A stretch of DNA of 64,000 bases from Flectobacillus major DSM 103 (GTDB lineage Bacteria; Bacteroidota; Bacteroidia; Cytophagales; Spirosomataceae). Numbering within the stretch: position 1 is the stretch's first letter; the number at the start of each line of letters is the position of its first letter. The notes below the pieces were generated by a model, which ran no database searches, was not told the DNA's origin, and was given only the letters and a program-made list of their open reading frames with translations. This document shows positions 1 through 9,860 of the stretch, in pieces. The stretch spans positions 2,525,001 through 2,589,000 of the forward strand of contig NZ_KE386491.1 of the NCBI RefSeq assembly GCF_000427405.1, in the 5' to 3' direction. The translations under genes and the position numbers were made by a program.

Positions 1-726
1 AGGTTGTATAGCAGCTTGTACAAAATCGGCAATATAAGTATTGTGAGTTTGTTTGAAAATATTATCAGGTGAATCTATCATTAACAAATTTCCTTTTTGC
101 ATCACGGCTATTCTGTCGGCTACTAGCAAAGCTTCAATCATATCGTGGGTTACAAATACACAAGCTATTTCTTCGTGCCTGATGATTGTCACTAATTTTT
201 CACGAAGACGCTGTTTGTTGACCGAGTCGAGGTTACTGAAGGGTTCGTCCAAAAGCAAAGCAAGGGGTTCTTCGGCAATAGCTCTAGCAATAGCAGTACG
301 TTGCTTTTCGCCACCCGATACCTCTTTGGGCTTTTTGTCTTTGATATGCGTAATACCACATAGATCAAGCAGTTCGGCCACTCGTTGAGTACGGTATTCA
401 CGAGTATATTCGGTCAACGAGAGGTCTATATTTTCCCAAATTTTGTGTTCGGGTTTTAATTTATAATCTTGTGGTACTAATTTGATATTGGGTAATTCAC
501 GAATCAAACGGTTGAAGAAAAGGTCTATTTCTTCATTTTCCAACCACAATTGTCCTTTTTCGGGTTTAATATTGCCCGACATCATATTGAGTAAAGTAGT
601 TTTTCCTGAACCGCTTTCTCCTACTATTGCCAATATTTCGCCTTGGGCAACTGTCAACGAAATATCATTTACTACCGTTTTTCCTTCATAAACCTTGGTT
701 AGGTTTGCCACCTTCAATAATCCCAT
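1..726 (-). CDS. ABC transporter ATP-binding protein (partial)
   Basis: ATP-hydrolysing subunit of an ABC transporter. Translation on the minus strand from the ATG at 724-726 gives 242 residues with no stop before the window edge, so the C-terminus is missing. Visible motifs are Walker A GESGSGKTT (about residue 35), the Q-loop LVPQDY, the signature VSGGEKQR, Walker B LLLDEPF and the switch histidine in FVTHD. The order and the early MIEAL/ADRIAVMQKG segment resemble the PotA/FbpC/CysA importer type (spermidine, iron or sulfate uptake), but the substrate cannot be told. It lies 82 bases downstream of the permease gene on the same strand, so it may be the last gene of the 3254-to-1 operon, or an unrelated ATPase. 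Sure as an ABC ATPase; substrate unknown. Confidence 0.9.
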   Translation of the reverse strand, partial: MGLLKVANLTKVYEGKTVVNDISLTVAQGEILAIVGESGSGKTTLLNMMSGNIKPEKGQLWLENEEIDLFFNRLIRELPNIKLVPQDYKLKPEHKIWENIDLSLTEYTREYRTQRVAELLDLCGITHIKDKKPKEVSGGEKQRTAIARAIAEEPLALLLDEPFSNLDSVNKQRLREKLVTIIRHEEIACVFVTHDMIEALLVADRIAVMQKGNLLMIDSPDNIFKQTHNTYIADFVQAAIQP

Positions 727-808
727 CGTATCCTTTTAAATAATCGGTGAATATTTCACTGATTGGCTTTCTTGTGTAAATTGATTAATTGTTTGACAAA
801 GGTATGGC

Positions 809-2458
809 TCAAATCTTGATTCTGTCCCAAGAAATATATTTATATTGATTAAATAAAATAATGGATATAATATAAAAACCTGACCCCACTACTAATGTAC
901 CCGAAAGTGTCTGAGCAATAAAGTAATGCACATACCCCATGACAGGTAATACAAACACAATAACAGCAATACGTACCCAGTTAGCTCCTTTTTTGCTGGC
1001 GCTGTCGTTTTCGATAGAAAAAGGCAGTTTAAACCTTTCCTGAAAAACGCCTGCCGATAAATACAACAACGTAACCGAAATATTCAGAAAAATATCGTCA
1101 AATACACGTACTCCTTCCCGATAGTAAAGTGCCGCACCAACCAACAAATAAAGCGGTAAGATATATTTCAATATCACTGATTTATAAGCTCCTATCAAAA
1201 TCTCGCCAGGGTTGGCAATCGGGGCAACACGATAAATCCAAGCCGCCTTCCAGTCGTCCGAAACAAAAATTTGCTGTGTTATTACATACAACGTAAATGT
1301 GGCATAATACAAAACCAATAAACGGCTGACACCAATTGTATTGGCATCGCTGTAATATTTGTACATAAAATACACCAGCATACCAAAAGTTGGATAAGTC
1401 CGCAATTTGAACCTGCGGTCTCGGGAAATAATTTTCCAGACTAGCTCAAACGACGAGCGTTCTAAGAGCGATTTGGTAAAAACATTTTTGAAATACGTAA
1501 AAATTCCTATTCGTTGCCCCAAGGTTTCGTTGGCATTTGCTATAATTGACTCCGAAAAGCTGATAGCAGATAAGCCTTTGGCAAAAAACGGAGCAAGAAA
1601 ACGATTGAGAAAATACAAAGACAAAAATGGAATAAAAACAACCATACTCCAAAATATAGGATAGGGCATTCGGAAGGTATGGAACACAAACGATTCGATA
1701 CCAATAGCAAACCATGCAGGTGGCACAAAGTAATGCCAAGTACTAATATCGACAGGGCTTTGTAGGTCGTCAAGGTCGCCTTTGTTGATACGAGCAATAA
1801 ACTGATAGCCAATAGAAAGGCCTATCGTAAAAAAAATCTGAAGATAAATAATAATATCTTTGAGTTTTTCGGGATGAGTTAAACGAGTAAGAGCCAAGTA
1901 CAAAATACTTGATAAAAAAACCGTTAGCAAGCACAAGAGCAATACAAACACAAAGAATAACACCCCCACAGCCAAGCCCAGTTTTATTGAAATAAATACA
2001 ATTAGCCCTACCGAATTAGCTACAGTCAAAATACCAAGAAATACCAAAATATGAATCAGCCGAGCCGTCCAAATTGTGCGGCTGTCGATAGGTTTCGGCA
2101 ATAGAATTACGTTATCGTTGGTATCAAATAGTATTTCAACAAAGTCAGAAATCATGTTGAAGGCTATCATAAACATGATAAACGCAAAGCTCATGAGCAT
2201 CATATTGAAGACTTTTTGTTGTACAAAAAATATTCCAAGCCCATAAATAAAACTAAAGAAAACCTGCACCAATACCATTTTTAAAAATGTTTGGTTATCG
2301 GGGTCTTGCTTTTGTTGTTTTTTGTGAGTGCTTTGTAGCCTTCTATTCTCGGTAATAAGTTTTATTTCTACGATTGCTTTGAGGGCAACAAAATCAATTT
2401 TAAACTTCACAAATAACCATGCGAATCTGTCTAACAACCACAATACAGCTTTTGTCAT
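809..2458 (-). CDS. ABC exporter-type multispan membrane permease
   Basis: Membrane subunit probably partnering the ATPase encoded just upstream. From the chosen start it has 549 residues. A hydrophilic basic N-terminus (KLITENRR, STHKKQQKQ) is followed by roughly ten to twelve hydrophobic segments separated by short loops, with no soluble enzymatic domain. This is the pattern of ABC-2-like exporter permeases common in Cytophagales. I chose the ATG at 2458, because it leaves 13 bases after the ATPase stop and the protein then opens MTKAVLWLLDRF. An upstream in-frame ATG at 2500 would add 14 residues and overlap the ATPase gene by 29 bases. Neither start has a clear Shine-Dalgarno sequence, as is usual in this phylum. 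The exported substrate is unknown. Confidence 0.75.
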   Translation of the reverse strand: MTKAVLWLLDRFAWLFVKFKIDFVALKAIVEIKLITENRRLQSTHKKQQKQDPDNQTFLKMVLVQVFFSFIYGLGIFFVQQKVFNMMLMSFAFIMFMIAFNMISDFVEILFDTNDNVILLPKPIDSRTIWTARLIHILVFLGILTVANSVGLIVFISIKLGLAVGVLFFVFVLLLCLLTVFLSSILYLALTRLTHPEKLKDIIIYLQIFFTIGLSIGYQFIARINKGDLDDLQSPVDISTWHYFVPPAWFAIGIESFVFHTFRMPYPIFWSMVVFIPFLSLYFLNRFLAPFFAKGLSAISFSESIIANANETLGQRIGIFTYFKNVFTKSLLERSSFELVWKIISRDRRFKLRTYPTFGMLVYFMYKYYSDANTIGVSRLLVLYYATFTLYVITQQIFVSDDWKAAWIYRVAPIANPGEILIGAYKSVILKYILPLYLLVGAALYYREGVRVFDDIFLNISVTLLYLSAGVFQERFKLPFSIENDSASKKGANWVRIAVIVFVLPVMGYVHYFIAQTLSGTLVVGSGFYIISIILFNQYKYISWDRIKI

Positions 2459-2471
2459 AGGCTTCAATTTT

Positions 2472-3254
2472 TTATACTCCGAGAGCCCGAATAAAGTCAT
2501 CGGCTTTCGAGTGGGTTTCCTCAGTATTTCCTGTTAAGCTACTAAAAATACTTTCCAACGACCCCGATGCTTGGCTACGAAGTTCATCAAAAGTACCATC
2601 TGCTATAATCTCGCCGTGGTTCAATACCACAATGCGGTCTGATATTTTTTCTACAACATCCATCAAATGCGATGAATAAAAAATCGTTTTGCCATGATTT
2701 TTGAGTTTGCCTAAAATTTCTTTTACCAAAATTACGGCATTGGCATCGAGCCCCGAAAGAGGTTCGTCCAGAAAAATAATATCTGGATTATGAATCAAGC
2801 CTGAAATCAAAAGCACTTTTTGCTTCATTCCTTTAGAAAAAGTATTCATCCGTTTGTCGATACTATCCGACAAATCAAAAAGATAAAGCAATTCTAGTGC
2901 TGCTTTTTCTAGCATACTTTCCTCCATTTTGTACAACCGCCCCACAAAAGTCAGGTATTCGAGCGGAGTAAGCTGTTCGTACAACGAAGCATTTTCGGGT
3001 ACATAACCTATTCTTCTTTTTACTTCTAGGGGATTTTTTTTTACATCATAGCCTAACACACGCACATACCCCTCAAAATCCGATAGCATACCTATCAAAA
3101 TTTTTAGGGTTGTACTTTTTCCTGCACCATTAGGGCCAATATATCCTACGATTTGCCCCTGATAAACCTCAATGTTTATACCTTTTAATACTTGATTATC
3201 ACCATATTGCATATACAAATTTTGTATATCAATTACAGGGTTCTGGGTGTCCAT
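2472..3254 (-). CDS. ABC transporter ATP-binding protein (exporter type)
   Basis: A 260-residue nucleotide-binding subunit. Walker A is GPNGAGKST (about residue 41), the Q-loop lies around YVPEN, the signature is the exporter-type FSKGMKQK, Walker B is IIFLDEPLSGLD and the switch histidine is in YSSHLMD. The signature variant and the spacing match CcmA/NatA-like ATPases that energise ABC-2 exporters. It is the first gene of a minus-strand operon: the next gene encodes the multispan permease with almost no gap, so the two probably form one transporter. The family is clear; the transported compound is not visible from sequence. Confidence 0.9.
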   Translation of the reverse strand: MDTQNPVIDIQNLYMQYGDNQVLKGINIEVYQGQIVGYIGPNGAGKSTTLKILIGMLSDFEGYVRVLGYDVKKNPLEVKRRIGYVPENASLYEQLTPLEYLTFVGRLYKMEESMLEKAALELLYLFDLSDSIDKRMNTFSKGMKQKVLLISGLIHNPDIIFLDEPLSGLDANAVILVKEILGKLKNHGKTIFYSSHLMDVVEKISDRIVVLNHGEIIADGTFDELRSQASGSLESIFSSLTGNTEETHSKADDFIRALGV

Positions 3255-3370
3255 ATTTTAAAGTTGGTTAGCATGACACACTACATTTTCAGCAATGTTT
3301 TTCAAGATTTTTACTAAAGTTAACAGGTTTTTTAAAAACTATATTTTTTCATGAAAAAATACCGTAAAAT

Positions 3371-3414
3371 TTAGAACAGTTTAGAACAGTTGTAAGTATC
3401 TTTTTTTATCTTTG
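3371..3414 (+). promoter_or_regulatory. Putative xylB promoter with tandem decamer repeat
   Basis: The decamer TTAGAACAGT occurs twice in direct tandem (3371-3380 and 3381-3390), and a perfect Bacteroidota -7 element TATCTTTG lies at 3407-3414. The xylulokinase start is 87 bases downstream. Tandem decamers one helical turn apart just upstream of a -7 element look like a regulator binding site. The promoter reading follows the known Bacteroidota consensus; the regulator is unknown. Confidence 0.45.
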
Positions 3415-3500
3415 TTCCGTATAGTATTTTGGCTATTAAGTAAGAAAATATATTCTCTACTTTGAACACAAAACAATCCTTTTCCCTTATCTCATAATAT

Positions 3501-4985
3501 ATGTTACTTTTAGGCATCGACATTGGTACATCATCCATCAAAGCATCGGTAGTAGATGGTACTACTGGACAAATTATTGCTTCGGCACAGTATCCTGATA
3601 CCGAAAATACGATTTCGACACCACAAACTGGCTGGGCAGAACAAGACCCCGAAATGTGGTGGGAGTGCGTTCAACAAGCTGTTTTTCGATGCCATTCATC
3701 TGGCAAATATAATTCAAAAGATATTCATGCCATCGGGATTGCTTATCAAATGCACGGATTAGTAATGGTAGACCGCGACCACCGTGTTTTGAGACCTTCG
3801 ATTATTTGGTGTGATAGCCGTGCCGTTGAAATTGGCAATCAGGCTTTTAAAACTATTGGTGAAGAAAAAAGTCTTGCACATTTATTAAACTCTCCTGGTA
3901 ATTTTACTGCATCAAAATTGGCATGGGTTAAGGCCAACGAACCTCGCATATATGGCTCGGTGTATAAAATAATGCTCCCTGGCGACTTTATTGCCATGAA
4001 ACTTACGGGTACTATTACTACCTCGAACTCGGCCTTGTCGGAAGGGATTTTCTGGGATTTTCAGACCAACGCTGTTTCGGAAGATGTTATGAAAACGTAC
4101 GGTTTTTCTCATAATATTTTACCCGAACTTCGTCCGTTATTTTCTAATCATGGTGAAGTCACTAGCTCAATTGCCGACTTGTTGGGGCTTCAGGCTGGCA
4201 CACCTGTTTGCTATAAGGCTGGTGACCAACCCAACAATGCTCTTTCACTCAATGTACTTGAGCCTGGTGAGGTAGCTGCTACAGCAGGCACTTCGGGGGT
4301 TGTGTATTCGGTGTCTGACCAAGTGAGCTATGACCCACTTTCACGAGTAAATACTTTTGCCCATGTAAACCACCAGCTCAACAACCAAAACCGTTTGGGA
4401 ACTTTGTTGTGTATCAACGGCACGGGTATTTTGAATCGTTGGGTACGTGACAATGTGGCTACCAATATGAGCTACCAACAGATGAACGATGCGGCTTCGC
4501 AGGTACAAGCTGGTGCCAATGGTCTTTTTGTGTTGCCATTTGGTAATGGAGCTGAACGAGTACTTGGCAACAAAACTATTGATGCTACTTTTACGGGTAT
4601 CAACTTCAATATTCATAGTAGTGCCCATATTATTAGAGCCTCTCAAGAGGGTATTGCGTTCTCTTTAAAATACGGTGTAGATATTATGGCTAGTAATGGC
4701 AGTTCGCCAAAGGTTATTCGTGCAGGCAAGGCCAACATGTTTTTGAGCAACGTATTTACGGAAGCGTTAGTAAATGCTATTGGGGTGGCTGTTGAGCTTT
4801 ATGACACTGATGGTGCCAAAGGTGCGGCTTTAGGAGCTGGTATTGGTCAAGGTTTCTTTAGTAATCCTAAAGATGCCTTTAGCAACATGAAATCAATAGG
4901 ATTGGTAGAGCCTACTCCTCATTTGGTAGCACAATATGCTGAAGTATATGCTCAATGGAAAGCTATTTTAGATGCTCAACTCTAA
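3501..4985 (+). CDS. xylB: Xylulokinase (FGGY carbohydrate kinase)
   Basis: Phosphorylates D-xylulose to xylulose 5-phosphate, which feeds the pentose phosphate pathway. The 494 residues match the usual length of about 490-500. The N-terminal phosphate-binding loop with GIDIGTSSIK has Asp7; sugar-contacting segments are AYQMHGL (81-87) and WCDSRA (103-108); the catalytic base is Asp242 in AGDQPNNAL; the C-terminal ATPase lobe has GAALGAG near 445. The FGGY family also includes glycerol and ribulose kinases, but the QMHG and WCDSR motifs fit xylulokinase best. No xylose isomerase or xylose transporter lies next to it in this window. The upstream region holds a TAnnTTTG element and a tandem decamer. 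Confidence 0.92.
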   Translation: MLLLGIDIGTSSIKASVVDGTTGQIIASAQYPDTENTISTPQTGWAEQDPEMWWECVQQAVFRCHSSGKYNSKDIHAIGIAYQMHGLVMVDRDHRVLRPSIIWCDSRAVEIGNQAFKTIGEEKSLAHLLNSPGNFTASKLAWVKANEPRIYGSVYKIMLPGDFIAMKLTGTITTSNSALSEGIFWDFQTNAVSEDVMKTYGFSHNILPELRPLFSNHGEVTSSIADLLGLQAGTPVCYKAGDQPNNALSLNVLEPGEVAATAGTSGVVYSVSDQVSYDPLSRVNTFAHVNHQLNNQNRLGTLLCINGTGILNRWVRDNVATNMSYQQMNDAASQVQAGANGLFVLPFGNGAERVLGNKTIDATFTGINFNIHSSAHIIRASQEGIAFSLKYGVDIMASNGSSPKVIRAGKANMFLSNVFTEALVNAIGVAVELYDTDGAKGAALGAGIGQGFFSNPKDAFSNMKSIGLVEPTPHLVAQYAEVYAQWKAILDAQL

Positions 4986-5017
4986 ATAATATATTAGAGA
5001 ATGTATCAATATAAGTC

Positions 5018-5059
5018 GTTGTGTTATTAGTAGACCTTGTTACCTGCTAATAACACAAC
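5018..5059. terminator. Bidirectional hairpin between xylB and the oxidoreductase
   Basis: Perfect 13-base inverted repeat, GTTGTGTTATTAG at 5018-5030 and its complement at 5047-5059, with a 16-base loop. It sits between convergent genes ending at 4985 and 5081. There is no clear U-run on either side, so termination is inferred from position and stem. Confidence 0.55.
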
Positions 5060-5080
5060 ATGATATTATATGTTCTGGAT

Positions 5081-6379
5081 TTATTCAACAGAAGGATATT
5101 CCCAAGGTTTGCGGTATTCACGTCGTAGCAATGCGTTGGCTGAGGGGTCGTTCAAAATCACCTCTTTTTCGCCGTCCCAAATAATACTTCGCCCTGCTTT
5201 GGCCGATAACATACCTAGCAGACTCATATTGGTAGAGCGATGTCCTATTTCAATGTCGCAAATAGGGCGTTTGTGTTGCTTGATTGACTGTAAGAAATCT
5301 TGCCATAACTCCCGAATATTTTGGTCGTCGGGTTTATTTAATTGTGGCTCTTGATGAATAATAGATTGGTTTTTGTTGGCAGGGTAAAAAGTCCATCCAT
5401 CTTGCCAGCCCATGTGGAAAGTTCCTTCTGTTCCATAAAAATAACAACCGACATTGGCTTTTTCGGCTTCGTTGGCGGCATACAAACGGTGCTCCCACGA
5501 TACCTGAAATGACTCAAATTCAAAATTCACGAGTTGTGTATCGGGCGAGTCAGTATTGTCTTGCCTGATATGCCTAGCCATAGTAGAATAAACCTTTTTG
5601 GGGTACTTTTCTTCAGTCCACCACAAAATTTGGTCCATCCAATGAATCCCCCAATCGCCTAATTGCCCATTGGCAAAATTCAAAAACTGCCGAAATCCCT
5701 TTGGATGAATCATTTTGTTGTAAGGAATCAGTGGTGCTGGCCCACAGTACATGTCCCAGTCGAGTCCTTGGGGTGGTTCAGAATTGGGTACTACAGTACC
5801 TGCACCTCCGCCATAATGCACAAAAGCCCTAACCATTCCTATTTTACCAGCTTTTCCAGATTTCAAGAAATTTATACCCGCTATATTATGAGGCGAAACC
5901 CTTCGGTGTGTACCAACCTGAACAATTCTATCGTATTTTCGGGCGGCATTTACCATAGCTCGGCCTTCCATTAGGGTATGACCAATGGGCTTTTCAACAT
6001 AGACATTTGCTCCTATTTCCATAGCGGCAATTGCTATTAAGGGATGCCAGTGGTCGGGAGTAGCAACAATGACTATTTCGGGTTTTTCTTTGAGCAACAA
6101 TTCTCTAAAGTCACGGTAGGTTTTGGGCGTATCACTTGTCATTTTTTTTACTTCTTCCAAGGCTAAGGACAATTGGTTGGAATCGACATCACATAACGCT
6201 ACCACTTTGGATTCGCCTGCACGGATGGCTTCACGAAGAATATTCATGCCCCACCACCCCGAACCAATCAAGGCTGTTTTGTAGCGATATGCCTTATTGC
6301 CTAAAGCAGACAGCAAAGGCAAATGAGAAAAAGCCAAACTGGCAGTAGCAGATTGAATAATAAAGTTTCTTCTTTTCAT
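5081..6379 (-). CDS. Gfo/Idh/MocA family NAD(P)-dependent oxidoreductase, exported type
   Basis: Predicted dinucleotide-dependent sugar or polyol dehydrogenase. From the ATG at 6379 it has 432 residues. It starts MKRRNF followed by a hydrophobic stretch (IIQSATASLAFSHL), which resembles the Tat-type leaders of periplasmic Bacteroidota members of this family although the RR motif is weak. The Rossmann loop is GSGWWG (about 39-44), with the family motif EKPIGHTL near residue 125 and an aromatic C-terminal domain with many Trp and His residues. A longer in-frame start at 6427 would put 16 residues before the leader and is less likely. It converges with xylB, so a shared pathway is not implied. 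The substrate is unknown. Confidence 0.85.
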   Translation of the reverse strand: MKRRNFIIQSATASLAFSHLPLLSALGNKAYRYKTALIGSGWWGMNILREAIRAGESKVVALCDVDSNQLSLALEEVKKMTSDTPKTYRDFRELLLKEKPEIVIVATPDHWHPLIAIAAMEIGANVYVEKPIGHTLMEGRAMVNAARKYDRIVQVGTHRRVSPHNIAGINFLKSGKAGKIGMVRAFVHYGGGAGTVVPNSEPPQGLDWDMYCGPAPLIPYNKMIHPKGFRQFLNFANGQLGDWGIHWMDQILWWTEEKYPKKVYSTMARHIRQDNTDSPDTQLVNFEFESFQVSWEHRLYAANEAEKANVGCYFYGTEGTFHMGWQDGWTFYPANKNQSIIHQEPQLNKPDDQNIRELWQDFLQSIKQHKRPICDIEIGHRSTNMSLLGMLSAKAGRSIIWDGEKEVILNDPSANALLRREYRKPWEYPSVE

Positions 6380-6944
6380 GTTAAGATTAAGGTTTTGAAT
6401 TGACAAGTTAGCGGCCAATTTTTGCATTTGATTTTTAATTTAAAGCATATCTTTTTTAGCTGTATGATTGTTTATCTGTAACGGGCTTATTATGCTCAAA
6501 ATTAAGTATTTGCATAATGTAACAATCGGGCTGATCAATGAATCGGCACAATACCACGTTCACTTTACTACACTTTGTTTATTACATACCCTTTTGATGA
6601 TAAAGTGTATTCAATTGGCTACTCAGAAAATCTTTTTGGTACTGAATTATTACTATTTCCCCAAAATTTTTCTTTACTATTGACACCCAATAATTCATCT
6701 TTGAAATAATAGACCACACATCACTAAAATTCAACTTTTACGCTTATATTACACTCATTAAGAGTTATATCCTACTGTCTACACATCTTACACTAAATCA
6801 GTAACTTAATACAATTCTATTTTTTCACATTGTCACTTAGACTAAAAAATCCTCATTTAAGCTAAGATTTTCTATCTTTTAAAACTTTTTTTTAGTGAAA
6901 AATTATATCTTTACGTATAGGCTTACCTTAAATCAATAGATATT
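6380..6944. other. Intergenic region, no gene seen
   Basis: 565 AT-rich bases between divergent genes. I see no convincing coding sequence; the open frames here lack family features. TATCTTTA at 6906-6913 is one base off the Bacteroidota -7 consensus and could serve the downstream PAS protein gene. Confidence 0.5.
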
Positions 6945-9860
6945 ATGTTCCAACAAGCCCTTACTATTGTTAGTAATTATGAAAATTCAGTTTTTTTCAC
7001 AACTCAGTTGCAGCGTATTGGAGTCTTTCCTACCATCAAAGAATATTACTGGCAAAATATTACCGATAATTTCCCTTCACAGAATGACTTTACACCAGAT
7101 CTTGTATTGGTTTTTGTCTACCCTGATGTTGTAAATAGGGCTATTACAATGATAGAATTGCTCAGCAAAAAATTTCCTACGGCTTCGATTATTGTAGTTA
7201 GCAACACTATTATCAAAGAATCTGTTCGGGCTATTATTTCGGCAGGAGCTCAAGACTATATCAGTACCGAGCAATTTGATGCCAACACACTTGAAAAAGT
7301 ACTATTATTTGCCAAAGAGAGGCAAACGCTACGAAGTAGGTTCAAAAAAGTAGCCAACGATTACAAACAGTTATTTGATGCCAATCCTATGCCCATGTGG
7401 GTGTACAATAAGCAAACCGACCAATTTATAAAAGTAAATGAGGCTGCTTGTATCAAATATGGCTATTCACTCAGGGAATTCCATCAACTCAAATACCAAG
7501 ATTTACTACAAAAAAACACATCAGTACATCACTCTTTATCGTCTGGTTACGAATCCCATAAAACCAAAGATGGAAGTACGATTTATGTAGAAATTACAGC
7601 CCATGAAACTTCTTATAAGGGTACTGATGCTATTTTGGCACTGGCTCATGATATAACACCAAGAATCTTGGCTGAAAATGAGCGAAAAAGAACATCAGAG
7701 CAACTTTTGGCTATTTTTGAGAACGCGACTGATGCCATTTTGCTGAGCGACGAAAAAGGAAACTTCCTAGATGCTAATCAAGCAGCCGCTGGTTTATTTG
7801 AATATTCGATTCCCGAAATCACCCATTTCTCAGTCAATCACTTTATCCATAATAGTAATACGCACCGCTTAGAGCGTTTTTGGGATATTCTTACTCAGAT
7901 TGGTAGGTTTCGAGGCAAAATCAATGTTAATAGCAAACATTCACAAAATAAAATTGTAGAGTGGCGGGCTGTAGCTAATATTCGAGAAGGAATTCATTTG
8001 CATATTCTCAGCGATATTACCGAATCGGAGCTAAAAGCACGTGAAGACGAACTCAATAGCATGATTTTGGGTAGTATCAAAGACTCTTTTTCGCTCAAGC
8101 AAACCCTTACTGCTATTGGTAATAATATCCGAATGTTTACGGGATGGCAACTTACAGAGTTTTGGATGCCCGACCCCAAGAAAAAACAATTGTTTTTGGC
8201 AAGCTCGTCGGTAGAACAAAAGGCAGCCGACCTAGTGTATTTTGTCGAAAACTCAAAGGCTCATGTGCGTAAATTTGATAGCCAAGGTTTACCTATTATG
8301 AGTTGGCAAAAACAGCAAAGTGTTTGGTTTAATGATTTAACCCATAATTCTCATTTTAATAGAGCCAAATTACTTGATACTACCAAAATCTATACAGCTA
8401 TCACCGTTCCGATTCTCGAAAACCCCAACGCCAGCAATGTCTTGGGTGTGCTGGTATTGCTCGACAACAACGATATACCTGAAGACAATCATTTAATTAC
8501 AGTGCTGAGCAATGTTGCCGCTTCGCTAGGAAGCCTTATTTTGAAAGTAAAAGCCCGTGAAGAACTCTCAAATCTATTCAACTACTCGGCCGACTTAATT
8601 TGTATTACAGATAAAGATGGCTATTTTGTCAAAGCAAATCCTGCTTTTACCCGAGTATTGGGCTATTCGTTTGAAGAACTTCAGGCCTGTAACTATACGC
8701 ATTTTATCCACCAAGACGATTTGGAAGAATCGCTAGAACAGGTTCAAAAACTCTACCGAGGCGAAATTGTGTATGCCCATAGCAATCGCTACAGAACCGC
8801 CAACAACGATTATCGGCATATTGAATGGGTTGCAGTACCCGACCCCAATGGCAAACAGGTTTTTGTGATTGGTAGAGATGTAACCGAGCTAAAAAGTAAA
8901 ACAGCGGAAGCCCTCAAACATGCCGAGGCTGTAAAAAATACCCTTGAAAGTATTACTGATGGTTTTTTTACAGTTGATAAAAATTGGATAGTTACTTATT
9001 GGAACTCTTCGGCCGAAAAGATTTTTCAACAAAGCCGAGACTCCATTCTTGGCAAAAGCCTTTGGGTATATTTTAGCCAAGAAGCTACGCCCGTTTTTTA
9101 CCAAAAACTCCATGAAGTACTTCAACAAAATGCTTCGCAGTCGTTTGAGGCCTATTTTCAGGCATTCGATTTATGGATAGAAGCATCGGTATATCCATCT
9201 ACTGAAGGTTTATCTATTTATTTTAAAGATACAACCATGAGCAAAAAACAGGCAATAGCCCTACAAAATGCCCAGCAAAATCAAGAAGCTATTATTAATT
9301 CTACTACCGATATTATCTGGTCGGTCAATAGAGATTTCAATCTGATTTTGGCCAATAAACCATACCTCAACGCCATGTCCAACTACCTAGGCGAGCCTTT
9401 TCAGATAAATCAGGCAGGCTTTGAAGACAGGCTACCCAAACACCTAGTAGATAAATGGAAAGGTTATTACCAAAAAGGTATTTTGGGCGAATCGTTCTCG
9501 GTACTAGAACGGCTAGAATCATTTGCTGAACCCAAGAGTGTTATTATCAACTTTAACCCTATTTATGACCATGAGGGTAATATTACAGGAGTAGCGTGTT
9601 TTTCTAAAGATATTACAGATTTGAACCAAAAAATAGAGATAATTGCTAAGCAATCTAATCAGCTCGAAGAAATTGCATGGTTTCAATCGCATCAACTTCG
9701 AGCACCTGTATCTCGAATTTTGGGCATTATCGAATATTTTGATTTGGTAGAAATCCCTGCCGATGACATATTAAGTCAAGTGATTCAGGATTTAAAGATT
9801 TCGGTATTAGAACTAGACTCTATCATTAAAAAGATTGTTAATAAAACGTACAAACCCTAA
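6945..9860 (+). CDS. Multi-PAS/GAF signalling protein with pseudo-receiver and HisKA-like end, no ATPase domain
   Basis: A 971-residue cytoplasmic sensor. Residues 1-130 fold like a response-regulator receiver, but the acceptor position (DLVLVFVYPDV) lacks the Asp, so it is probably a pseudo-receiver. Then come PAS domains near 138-250 and 262-370, a GAF domain near 385-555 (one Trp-rich part reads TGWQLTEFW), and PAS domains near 560-660, 670-780 and 785-890. The end (about 895-971) is a HisKA-like helical hairpin with His in FQSHQLRAPVSRILG. The protein then stops, without the N, G1 and G2 boxes of HATPase_c. No transmembrane segment is visible. It may work as a phosphotransfer or scaffold protein with another kinase. 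It converges directly on the tetR-type gene, with stops one base apart. Confidence 0.85.
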   Translation: MFQQALTIVSNYENSVFFTTQLQRIGVFPTIKEYYWQNITDNFPSQNDFTPDLVLVFVYPDVVNRAITMIELLSKKFPTASIIVVSNTIIKESVRAIISAGAQDYISTEQFDANTLEKVLLFAKERQTLRSRFKKVANDYKQLFDANPMPMWVYNKQTDQFIKVNEAACIKYGYSLREFHQLKYQDLLQKNTSVHHSLSSGYESHKTKDGSTIYVEITAHETSYKGTDAILALAHDITPRILAENERKRTSEQLLAIFENATDAILLSDEKGNFLDANQAAAGLFEYSIPEITHFSVNHFIHNSNTHRLERFWDILTQIGRFRGKINVNSKHSQNKIVEWRAVANIREGIHLHILSDITESELKAREDELNSMILGSIKDSFSLKQTLTAIGNNIRMFTGWQLTEFWMPDPKKKQLFLASSSVEQKAADLVYFVENSKAHVRKFDSQGLPIMSWQKQQSVWFNDLTHNSHFNRAKLLDTTKIYTAITVPILENPNASNVLGVLVLLDNNDIPEDNHLITVLSNVAASLGSLILKVKAREELSNLFNYSADLICITDKDGYFVKANPAFTRVLGYSFEELQACNYTHFIHQDDLEESLEQVQKLYRGEIVYAHSNRYRTANNDYRHIEWVAVPDPNGKQVFVIGRDVTELKSKTAEALKHAEAVKNTLESITDGFFTVDKNWIVTYWNSSAEKIFQQSRDSILGKSLWVYFSQEATPVFYQKLHEVLQQNASQSFEAYFQAFDLWIEASVYPSTEGLSIYFKDTTMSKKQAIALQNAQQNQEAIINSTTDIIWSVNRDFNLILANKPYLNAMSNYLGEPFQINQAGFEDRLPKHLVDKWKGYYQKGILGESFSVLERLESFAEPKSVIINFNPIYDHEGNITGVACFSKDITDLNQKIEIIAKQSNQLEEIAWFQSHQLRAPVSRILGIIEYFDLVEIPADDILSQVIQDLKISVLELDSIIKKIVNKTYKP

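Noticed and set aside
6468-6683. 71-residue open frame upstream of the PAS protein
   Set aside because: Composition follows AT-rich non-coding DNA and there is no family feature or operon partner.
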